From JALSIF01 sp026981635 [NCBI: bacterium] (GTDB taxonomy: Bacteria; 4484-113; JALSIF01): DNA of 6,504 bases. Numbering within the stretch: position 1 is the stretch's first letter; every line of letters starts with the position of its first letter. This document shows, one piece after another, positions 1-5,046 of the stretch. Where the stretch lies: assembly GCA_026981635.1 (NCBI GenBank), contig JALSIF010000014.1, forward strand, positions 1 to 6,504, given 5' to 3'. A program made the position numbers and the translations under genes. The notes below the pieces were generated by a model. The model was not told the DNA's origin and did no database searches. It saw nothing but the letters and a program-made list of their open reading frames with translations.

Positions 1-1
1 C

Positions 2-352
2 CAGCGCTTCCGGGTGGTGGTCTTCAACGTGCTGGGGGACGGCTCCAGCCAACTGGGGGGCGGGCGGGGTGGCCTTGCCGGACTGCTGGAGACTGCCCGG
101 AGCTATAAACCTAGGCCCACCCTGATGCTTAATGGCAAGCATGACCAGATCGTCTCCCCGGAGGGGAGCCGCCGCCTCTACGACGCCCTTCCCGAGCCCA
201 AGTCCATCGTCTGGTACGACTCGGGGCATCTTCTTCCCCCCGAGGCCCTTGAGCGGGCGGTGGAGTTCCTCGCAAGTGAACTGAAATCGGTGGGCCCGCT
301 CAAGGAGGAGCAGAAGGAACGGGGCCTGGGTCTTCCTCCCCGCCGGCGCTAG
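2..352 (+). CDS. alpha/beta hydrolase, C-terminal part (5' end outside window)
   Basis: The reading frame is open from the first base of the window and ends at TAG 350-352, giving the last 116 residues of a longer protein; a GTG at 14 is an internal valine, not a believable start. The pattern is that of the end of an alpha/beta-hydrolase fold: a strand, then GKHDQIVSP with the likely catalytic acid Asp at codon 48 of the visible part (base 143), followed about 28 residues later by SGHLLP with the likely catalytic His at codon 76 (base 227), then a final amphipathic helix (ALERAVEFLASEL). The nucleophile Ser elbow (GxSxG) would lie upstream and is not visible. Substrate cannot be inferred; serine esterase, lipase or peptidase are all possible. 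The last 15 or so residues are charged and look like a disordered tail. The peptidase gene follows on the same strand after 31 bases, so the two may be co-transcribed. Confidence 0.82.
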   Translation, partial: QRFRVVVFNVLGDGSSQLGGGRGGLAGLLETARSYKPRPTLMLNGKHDQIVSPEGSRRLYDALPEPKSIVWYDSGHLLPPEALERAVEFLASELKSVGPLKEEQKERGLGLPPRRR

Positions 353-368
353 CTCCTCATCCTGCCAC

Positions 369-374
369 TACAAT
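369..374 (+). promoter_or_regulatory. possible -10 box (TACAAT) for a leaderless mRNA
   Basis: TACAAT lies 9 bases before the ATG at 384, and the spacer has no Shine-Dalgarno. Such a position would put transcription start at or very near the start codon. No convincing -35 box is seen 16-18 bases upstream (that stretch is the end of the hydrolase gene), so this is a weak call; the gene may instead be read from an upstream hydrolase transcript. Confidence 0.25.
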
Positions 375-383
375 CCCCACCCC

Positions 384-1997
384 ATGGGGTCCCCAATCAG
401 TCAGGCGCAGGAATTTATTGAGCGGAAGGTGGATAGGCTGCGCTCCCTCTCGGTGGAGCGGGCCAAGGTCTACTGGGATTTCTCCCAAACCAGCAACCCC
501 GAGCTGGTCGGGTGGCTGGCCGAGCTTTCCGACCGCATTGACCAGCTCTTCAGCGACCCGGGTGAGCTGGAAAAACTGGAGGAATACCTCGCCGATCCAG
601 CAGTCCAGGCCGACCGGATGCTCCACCGCCGCCTGAAACTGCTCAGCTACGCCTACCTTCGCCGCCGGGCCGACCGGGAGCTACTTTCCAAGGCAAACCG
701 CCTCTCGGTGGAGCTTGCCAGCCGCTACAACCGCTTCCGCCCCGAGGTGGATGGAAAGCCGGTCACCCAAAACGAGATCATGGAGGTGCTAAGAAGCTCC
801 ACCGACTCCGACCAGGTGCGCCGCTACTGGGAGGCCCAGAAGGAGGTGGGGGCCGAGGTGGCGGAGGGGATGGTGGAGCTGGTCCGCCTGCGCAACCAGA
901 TCGCAGGACAAGCGGGCTTTCCCGACTACTTCACCATGAACGTGGTCCTCTCCGAGCTTGACCCCATTAAGCTTGCCCAGACCATGGCCAAGCTTGAGGA
1001 GGGGACCCGCCCCCTCTTCGTGGAGCTAAAGGGGGAGCTAGACCGCAGGCTCTCTGAGCGCTTTGGCATCCCGGCCGAAGAGCTTCGCCCTTGGCACTAC
1101 GCCAACCCTTGGTTCCAGGATGTGCCGCCGGTCTTTGAGGTAGACCTGGACCGCCTCTTTGCCGAGGCCGACATCCCCACCATCGCCGAGCGCACCTTCG
1201 CCGACATGGAGCTGGAGATCTCCGATGTGCTTGAGCGATCCAGCTTGTATGAGCGGGAGGGGAAGGGGCCAGGGGCCTTCTGCCTGGACATTGACCGGCG
1301 GGGCGACGTGCGCATCTCCCTAAACCTCAAGCCCAACGAGCAGTGGATGAGCACCACCCTCCACGAGCTGGGCCACGCCGCCTACGACAAGTACATTGAC
1401 CCAAAGCTGCCCTGGGATCTTCGCCGCCCCGCCCACTCCAACACCACCGAGGCCATCGCCATCTATATGCAGTCCCTCACCCGCCGGGTGGACTGGCTGG
1501 CCCACTATGTGGTGGGCGAGGAGACCCCGGAGCTTCGCAGGCAGCAGCCCGAGATGGAGGCCGAGCAGCGGGCGGCAGATCTCATCTTCGTCCGCTGGGG
1601 ACAGGTGATGTACCACTTTGAAAGCAAGATGTACGCTGACCCCGAGCAGGACCTGGGTGCCCTCTGGTATGAGCAGGTGAGGAGGTTTCAGCTCCTCACC
1701 GTTGACGAGGACCGCCTGGCAAGGCCCGACTGGGCCTCCAAGCTCCACATCGTCCAGGCCCCCTGCATGTACCACAACTACTCCTACGGCCACATGATCG
1801 CCGCCCAGCTTCGCCACCACCTCATGGGCGAGCTGGGCCTGCCCAATCCCTACTGCCGCGAGGTGGGGAGCTTCCTCCGGGAGCGCTACTTTGCCCCCGG
1901 GGCAAGCCTTCGCTGGGACGAGCTGGTTGAGCAGGCCCTGGGTGAGCCGCTAAACCCCCGCCACTGGATCGCCGAGCTTGCCCCGTCGGCCGGCTAG
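384..1997 (+). CDS. M2-like (ACE-type) zinc metallopeptidase, gluzincin
   Basis: A 537-residue, mostly helical, cytoplasmic protein with no signal peptide or membrane segment. The zinc site reads HELGH at residues 327-331 (H327 and H331 ligands, E328 catalytic base). E356 in TTEAIAIY is the likely third ligand, 29 residues after the first His; in ACE (family M2) the same spacing is 28. Further on, KLHI with H455, then Y463 and Y466, resembles the ACE transition-state trio H513/Y520/Y523 with a one-residue insertion. The RPWHYANPWFQ segment near residues 234-244 also occurs, from memory, in bacterial M2-type enzymes. These points favour M2 over the related M3 oligoendopeptidases, which share the fold and the HEXXH site; the family split is an inference. 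Expected role is removal of dipeptides from, or cleavage of, short peptides in peptide turnover. Start ATG 384 is the only in-frame start near the beginning of the homologous region; no Shine-Dalgarno is visible before it. Ends 3 bases before the stop of the convergent gene. Confidence 0.85.
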   Translation: MGSPISQAQEFIERKVDRLRSLSVERAKVYWDFSQTSNPELVGWLAELSDRIDQLFSDPGELEKLEEYLADPAVQADRMLHRRLKLLSYAYLRRRADRELLSKANRLSVELASRYNRFRPEVDGKPVTQNEIMEVLRSSTDSDQVRRYWEAQKEVGAEVAEGMVELVRLRNQIAGQAGFPDYFTMNVVLSELDPIKLAQTMAKLEEGTRPLFVELKGELDRRLSERFGIPAEELRPWHYANPWFQDVPPVFEVDLDRLFAEADIPTIAERTFADMELEISDVLERSSLYEREGKGPGAFCLDIDRRGDVRISLNLKPNEQWMSTTLHELGHAAYDKYIDPKLPWDLRRPAHSNTTEAIAIYMQSLTRRVDWLAHYVVGEETPELRRQQPEMEAEQRAADLIFVRWGQVMYHFESKMYADPEQDLGALWYEQVRRFQLLTVDEDRLARPDWASKLHIVQAPCMYHNYSYGHMIAAQLRHHLMGELGLPNPYCREVGSFLRERYFAPGASLRWDELVEQALGEPLNPRHWIAELAPSAG

Positions 1998-2000
1998 CCC

Positions 2001-2672
2001 CTAGTCCAGGAAGAAGCCGATCTCCACCGCGTAGTAGGAGGAGGCGGGGCGACTGTCCAGCACCAGGTAGCTCCCCAGCCAGCCGAACTCGGTCTCCCGG
2101 TAGAGACCGATGCCGCCGGTAAACTCCCCGAACTCCTCCTGGGTGCGCCCGTCCAGGTAGAGGTAGCTCTTCAGTCTGGGGATGTAGTGGGTAAGGCCCA
2201 CCATGGCGTTGGTCTCGCCTCCCTTGCCGAAGGTGTGGATCAGGCCCAGGTGGAGGTCGGTTCCCTGGCCGATCTGCCTTCCCCCCATCAGGTAGTACTC
2301 CGGCCTTCCTCCACCGCCGAGATTCAGCACCGCTCCGCTTATGGTCCAGCCGGCCACCCGCTGGGGGTTCACCAGCCGGGTCTTTATGCCCCAGCTTACC
2401 GAGTCGTAGTCGCCCGAGGTGCCGGCAAAGGGACCCGCCTCCAGCCAGTCGGAGAAGCCGTAGGTGAGGTCCACAAAGCTTCCGTTGAAGCCGTCCCCGG
2501 AGCCGGTCCCCTGCACATAGTCGGAAAGGAGCAGCGCCTTGGACTGGCCCACCAGGTAGGCCGAGGGGACCACATTGAGGAAGGTGACGCTGGCCCCCGC
2601 TGGCCAGGCGGAAAGGGCAATGCCCAGTGCGATGAGGACTGTGGCGCTAAGCAGGTGACGAACTGGCTTCAT
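2001..2672 (-). CDS. secreted, probable outer-membrane beta-barrel protein
   Basis: A 223-residue protein whose family I do not recognise. Residues 1-27 form a signal peptide: MKPVRH basic start, a hydrophobic core (LLSATVLIALGIALSAW) and a PAGA cleavage site, predicting a mature protein from SVTFLNVV. The remainder has no hydrophobic helix but many short alternating strands rich in Gly, Tyr, Phe and Trp, with turns such as GTGSGDG and SGDYDS, ending in YYAVEIGFFLD; this is the look of a small outer-membrane barrel of about 8-10 strands, although the last residue is Asp rather than Phe. The ATG at 2672 directly abuts the TAA of the upstream transporter gene (2673-2675). Its Shine-Dalgarno GGAGG (minus strand, 2685-2681) lies inside the end of that gene, 8 bases from the ATG, so the two are in one operon and probably translationally coupled. 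That places the gene under the same TPP riboswitch transcript. A role in passage of a thiamin-related compound is only an inference from this context. Confidence 0.8.
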   Translation of the reverse strand: MKPVRHLLSATVLIALGIALSAWPAGASVTFLNVVPSAYLVGQSKALLLSDYVQGTGSGDGFNGSFVDLTYGFSDWLEAGPFAGTSGDYDSVSWGIKTRLVNPQRVAGWTISGAVLNLGGGGRPEYYLMGGRQIGQGTDLHLGLIHTFGKGGETNAMVGLTHYIPRLKSYLYLDGRTQEEFGEFTGGIGLYRETEFGWLGSYLVLDSRPASSYYAVEIGFFLD

Positions 2673-4148
2673 TTAGGAGACCTCCATTTCGTAAGTTTCC
2701 TTTCCCCTCTTGCCCCTCCGCTCCATCAGCCTCACTAGCCCCAGGTAGACGAGGGCGGTGATGATGAAACTGGGGATGGCGCTGCCCGTCTTCCACTCCG
2801 GCCAGGCGGGCAGGCCGAGCAGGGTGTGGGCCCAGGAGGGGCTCTGGCCCCACACCGAGATGAGAAGCCCCACCACAAAGGCGATTACTGCCGCACCGCT
2901 TACCCTAGGCAGGCGGGAAAGTTCCGCGTCCCCCAGGGGAGCAAGTTTGCCCCGCCTAAGAATCAGGTAGTCGGTAAGCACCACCGCAAAGATGGGTAGG
3001 AAGACGCTGTTTATCATCAGCAGGAAGTCAAAGTAGCCCGCAAAGAGGGAGGGGGCGAACCACAGGGCAAGCACTATGCCAAGCATCCCGGCCCAGAAGG
3101 AGAGCCAGCGCTCGCTGAGCTTTGGCCAGAGGTTTAGCGAGCTTACCGCTGCCGAGTAGATGTCCAGGAAGGTGGTGGTGAGGGTGGAGATGAGCACCAG
3201 GGTCAGACCCACTACGACGATCTTCAGGGCGTGGGGGCCGCCCAGCTGCTCCAGGGAGTGGGCCACCAGCCGGGCGGGCTCAAACTCGTAGATGGGGGTG
3301 CCGGGGTTTTTAAGGGCGAAGGCTAGCCCGCCGAGCACCCCCACCACGTACATCCACACCGAGCCGGCAAAGTAGCCAAGATGCGTCCCCCAGAAGGAGG
3401 CCCGGCGGGAGCGGGCAAAGCGCCCGTAGTCGGCGGCCAGGGGGACCCAGCTGATCCCCATCGCCACCACGAAGTCAAAGTTGAGCATCAGCCCCCGATC
3501 CGCCTCCACCCTCACCTGGGCGATCTCCCCCAGCGGTACGCTCTTCAGGATGGCGTAGGTCATCACCAGGGTGACCACAAACAGCAGCGCCCCGGCGATG
3601 CGCTGGGCCCAGTGCCAGAAGCGCTCACCCCCCATCGCCCAGGCGGTGGTGAGCAGGCCGGTTAGCACCATCACCCCGGGGTCAAAGTAGCTCTCCACTC
3701 CCCCCTGGATGAGCCAGGGGGTTATCCGTTCGGCCACCTCCGGGGGCACGATAAACACCCCCAGCTCCCGGGTGGCCCGGCAGGCGATGATCAGCATGTA
3801 GCTGGTCCAGCCGATGAGCTGGAGGATGTTGGCCACCGCGGGGAGGTAGCTGCCCAGGTTGCCGAAGCTGAGGCGGGTAAGCACCATGGTGGGCTGGCCC
3901 GCCTCCTGGCCCATGCGGCTTACCGCCCCCAGGAGCAGGTTGGAGAGAAACCGCCCCACCAGGATGATGAGCACCGCCATAAAGAGTCCCGAGGAGACGA
4001 TCTGGGCACCCGACCAGATCTCGTCCACCACGATGGCGGCGCCAAACCAGAGCAGGGCAAGGTCAAGGCCGCTCAGGGTGCGGCGGTTTTCTGCCAGGGG
4101 GCGAAAGCGCGCCTCCCCCCTGGCCTCGGCTGCAGCCGCCTCTCCCAT
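2673..4148 (-). CDS. cytX: NCS1-family transporter, CytX type (thiamin precursor uptake)
   Basis: A 491-residue inner-membrane protein with about 12 hydrophobic segments. It matches the nucleobase:cation symporter-1 family: the first membrane helix LLWFGAAIVVDEIW (about residues 32-45), then the typical loop GQPTMVLTRLSFGNLGSYLPA (about 85-104) and LQLIGWTSYM (about 109-118). Family members import purines, cytosine, allantoin, hydantoins or, for CytX, the thiamin pyrimidine precursor hydroxymethylpyrimidine. The choice of CytX rests on the TPP riboswitch in its leader rather than on residues I can prove to be diagnostic; thiamin itself is another possible substrate. Start ATG 4148 is preferred over an in-frame ATG at 4238 because it has a strong Shine-Dalgarno GGAGG (minus, 4160-4156) 7 bases upstream, because the extra 30 residues are Arg/Pro-rich and unlike the family, and because the longer start would lie inside the riboswitch expression platform. 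The stop codon touches the ATG of the barrel gene. Confidence 0.85.
   Translation of the reverse strand: MGEAAAAEARGEARFRPLAENRRTLSGLDLALLWFGAAIVVDEIWSGAQIVSSGLFMAVLIILVGRFLSNLLLGAVSRMGQEAGQPTMVLTRLSFGNLGSYLPAVANILQLIGWTSYMLIIACRATRELGVFIVPPEVAERITPWLIQGGVESYFDPGVMVLTGLLTTAWAMGGERFWHWAQRIAGALLFVVTLVMTYAILKSVPLGEIAQVRVEADRGLMLNFDFVVAMGISWVPLAADYGRFARSRRASFWGTHLGYFAGSVWMYVVGVLGGLAFALKNPGTPIYEFEPARLVAHSLEQLGGPHALKIVVVGLTLVLISTLTTTFLDIYSAAVSSLNLWPKLSERWLSFWAGMLGIVLALWFAPSLFAGYFDFLLMINSVFLPIFAVVLTDYLILRRGKLAPLGDAELSRLPRVSGAAVIAFVVGLLISVWGQSPSWAHTLLGLPAWPEWKTGSAIPSFIITALVYLGLVRLMERRGKRGKETYEMEVS
2681..2685 (-). promoter_or_regulatory. ribosome binding site of the barrel gene, inside cytX
   Basis: GGAGG on the minus strand, 8 bases before the ATG at 2672 and inside the last codons of the transporter gene. 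Together with the TAA-ATG junction it supports translational coupling of the two genes and fixes the start of the downstream one. Confidence 0.75.
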
Positions 4149-4292
4149 GGGTACACCTCCCTTGTGCGCCCTCAGGCGCAGGATTTGCCGGTGTACCTGG
4201 GGAGCCTGCCGCCGTCCCCACCCCCGCCGCAGGCCCAATTTGCACCTGCACCGGGTAGGGGGAGCGGCAAAGAGAGATTCAGCGTCCTTTCG
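4149..4292 (-). promoter_or_regulatory. riboswitch expression platform with SD-sequestering stem
   Basis: This is the mRNA leader between the TPP aptamer and the cytX start. The segment GGUACACC (minus, 4197-4190) is perfectly complementary to GGUGUACC (4157-4150), which includes the last two G of the Shine-Dalgarno GGAGG (4160-4156) and runs to one base before the ATG at 4148. A second perfect 6-bp hairpin, UGCGCC-UGAG-GGCGCA (4180-4165), is nested between the two arms. Pairing of the outer stem would block ribosome binding, so the switch most likely acts on translation. The 3' strand of aptamer stem P1 (GGUACC, 4298-4293) can form five base pairs with the GGUAC of the sequestering arm, offering a possible anti-sequestor when TPP is absent. 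No stem followed by a U run is present, which argues against control by termination. Confidence 0.65.
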
Positions 4293-4386
4293 GGTACCTT
4301 CCCTGCGCCGGCATTACCCGGATCAGGTTCTAGGGGTCGGACGCCAAGTCCCTCTCAGCCCGCCTCCTGCGAGCTCCCCCGGTACC
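4293..4386 (-). ncRNA. TPP riboswitch aptamer (THI element)
   Basis: The minus strand carries the conserved THI-box parts in order: P1 5' strand GGUACC (4386-4381), P2 5' arm GGGG, a small P3 hairpin CUCGC-AGGAG-GCGGG, CUGAGA (4358-4353), an added hairpin GGAC-UUGGC-GUCC, P2 3' arm ACCCC, then ACCUGAUC (4328-4321), GGGUAAUGCCGGCG and AGGGAA, closing with the P1 3' strand GGUACC (4298-4293). CUGAGA binds the pyrimidine ring of thiamin pyrophosphate and the ACCUGAUC/GGGUAAUGCCGGC arm holds the pyrophosphate in known TPP aptamers. P1 is a perfect 6-bp helix. The aptamer starts only a few bases after the predicted transcription start and is followed by a sequestering stem at the cytX ribosome binding site. 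High TPP should lower expression of the transporter and barrel genes. Confidence 0.95.
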
Positions 4387-4393
4387 AGGTCCA

Positions 4394-4424
4394 ATTATAA
4401 GCACATCATCAATTGGCTAGTCAA
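4394..4424 (-). promoter_or_regulatory. sigma70-type promoter of the cytX operon
   Basis: On the minus strand a -35 box TTGACT (4424-4419) and a perfect -10 box TATAAT (4399-4394) are separated by 19 bases, slightly longer than the usual 17. Transcription would begin near 4387, right at the first strand of aptamer helix P1, leaving a leader of about 240 nt. The inverted pair CCAATT (4391-4396) and AATTGG (4411-4416) spans the -10 box and spacer. Confidence 0.65.
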
Positions 4425-4454
4425 GAGGTAACCATTTCCCTGGTGGCGGGGAGG

Positions 4455-4934
4455 CTACTTAGGCTCCTCCGGGTCCGACCAGGGGTCCTCCTCCCAGGGC
4501 ATGGTCTCCGAGGTGATGAAGGGGTCGTGCCCCGGCTCAGCGAAGGGGTCTGCCCCCATGGCCTCGGTGAAGGGGTCGCCCCCCAGGGCCTCCTCCAACG
4601 GATCGGGGCCCATGATCTCCTCAATGGGGTCGCCAAAAAGCTCCCGCGCAATGTCCTCCCGCTCCATCTGCTCCATCAGCCGGTCGGAGGTGGTGCTCAC
4701 CTCGGGGCGGTAGAAGCGGCGAAGCTGGGGACTGGCAAACTTGAGCAGCAGGGCGGGGTTCTTGCCCGCTGAGAGGCGGTTTCCGTAGAGGTCCCAGGTG
4801 CCCTCTTCGGTGATGAGGCCGATTACCCGGCCATACATATCCATCCAGTAGCCCTCCAGCTGGTCGCGGTCCTCCATGTTGAAGGCGATGGGATACCCCG
4901 CCTCATTAACAATCTCCCCTCTGCGATTAGCCAT
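4455..4934 (-). CDS. acidic protein with five 9-residue DP repeats, unknown function
   Basis: I do not recognise this 159-residue protein. It has three visible parts. Residues 1-66 hold Gly- and aromatic-rich strands, with two similar units, EGYWMDMYGRVIG (27-39) and EGTWDLYGNRLSAG (44-57), suggesting a small repeated beta-structure. Residues 67-100 are charged and probably helical (LRRFYRPEVS, RLMEQMEREDIARELF). Residues 102-142 contain tandem units beginning DPI, DPL, DPF, DPF and DPF at 102, 111, 120, 129 and 137, with the consensus DP-(I/L/F)-x-E-x-(M/L)-G-x. The tail (PWEEDPWSDPEEPK) is acidic and likely disordered. No signal peptide or membrane segment. The ATG at 4934 has an AGGAGG site (minus, 4950-4945) 10 bases upstream. 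It is divergent from cas10 and lies on the same strand as cytX, 30 bases upstream of that operon's -35 box. Antisense frames lack such signals. Confidence 0.75.
   Translation of the reverse strand: MANRRGEIVNEAGYPIAFNMEDRDQLEGYWMDMYGRVIGLITEEGTWDLYGNRLSAGKNPALLLKFASPQLRRFYRPEVSTTSDRLMEQMEREDIARELFGDPIEEIMGPDPLEEALGGDPFTEAMGADPFAEPGHDPFITSETMPWEEDPWSDPEEPK
4509..4631 (-). repeat. tandem 27-base coding repeats (DP motif)
   Basis: Five consecutive DP units encoded at 27, 27, 27 and 24-base spacing. On the plus strand this shows as recurring GGGGTC-like words near 4521, 4545, 4572, 4600 and 4626. The copies differ at DNA level more than at protein level, which suggests selection for the DP-hydrophobic-x-E pattern rather than a very recent duplication. 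Confidence 0.7.
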
Positions 4935-4944
4935 CTCTCAACAG

Positions 4945-4950
4945 CCTCCT
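4945..4950 (-). promoter_or_regulatory. ribosome binding site of the DP-repeat gene
   Basis: AGGAGG on the minus strand, 10 bases before the ATG at 4934. It supports that start codon and the minus-strand reading of this stretch. Confidence 0.65.
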
Positions 4951-4991
4951 AGCTGGCTAGTTATCCCACTCAGGCTCTGCTATAATACCTC

Positions 4992-5019
4992 TTGACTGAA
5001 CATCCTGTTATGTTATACT
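4992..5019 (+). promoter_or_regulatory. promoter of cas10
   Basis: The -35 box TTGACT (4992-4997) and -10 box TATACT (5014-5019) are 16 bases apart, and TG at 5011-5012 makes an extended -10 (TGT-TATACT). Transcription would start near 5026, leaving about 20 bases before the ATG at 5047. The 11-base stretch ACCTCTTGACT (4987-4997) also occurs at the cytX promoter. Confidence 0.6.
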
Positions 5020-5046
5020 CGGCTTGAATGGAGAAGTAGGTGGGAC

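Larger units (their letters stand above)
4935..5046. promoter_or_regulatory. divergent intergenic control region before cas10
   Basis: A 112-base AT-rich stretch between the DP-repeat gene (leftward) and cas10 (rightward). Besides the cas10 promoter listed separately it has a second extended -10, TGC-TATAAT (4978-4986), reading right but without a good -35. On the minus strand TATTAT (4987-4982) could be the -10 of the leftward gene, again with a poor -35. No CRISPR repeat, hairpin terminator or RNA gene is seen in it. Confidence 0.45.

Noticed and set aside
1320-1820. Antisense reading frame of 166 codons inside the peptidase gene
   Set aside because: The plus-strand frame has a clear zinc peptidase signature; the opposite frame is a GC-rich shadow with no start signals.
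4204-4234. Hairpin GCCTGC/GCAGGC in the cytX leader as a riboswitch terminator
   Set aside because: The 6-bp stem has a 19-base loop and is followed by C-rich sequence, not a U run. It may be structural only.
4149-4238. Longer cytX reading frame starting at ATG 4238
   Set aside because: The added 30 residues are Arg/Pro/Gly-rich and unlike the family, no Shine-Dalgarno precedes that ATG, and it lies in the riboswitch platform; ATG 4148 has GGAGG 7 bases upstream.
3859-4431. Plus-strand reading frame of 190 codons across cytX and its leader
   Set aside because: It runs antisense to the transporter and through the TPP aptamer; its composition (Arg, Ser, Pro) is typical of a shadow frame.
4449-4468. 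Imperfect hairpin GGAGGCT/AGGCTCC at the end of the DP-repeat gene as a terminator
   Set aside because: It has one mismatch, overlaps the stop codon and lacks a following U run on the minus strand.
4413-4772. Plus-strand frame of 119 codons opposite the DP-repeat gene
   Set aside because: Minus-strand reading has AGGAGG before its ATG, regular protein repeats and an acidic tail; the plus frame reads through the cytX promoter and has no ribosome site.
4935-5046. CRISPR array or leader near cas10
   Set aside because: No direct repeats of 25-40 bases with spacers occur here or elsewhere in the window; any array must lie outside it.
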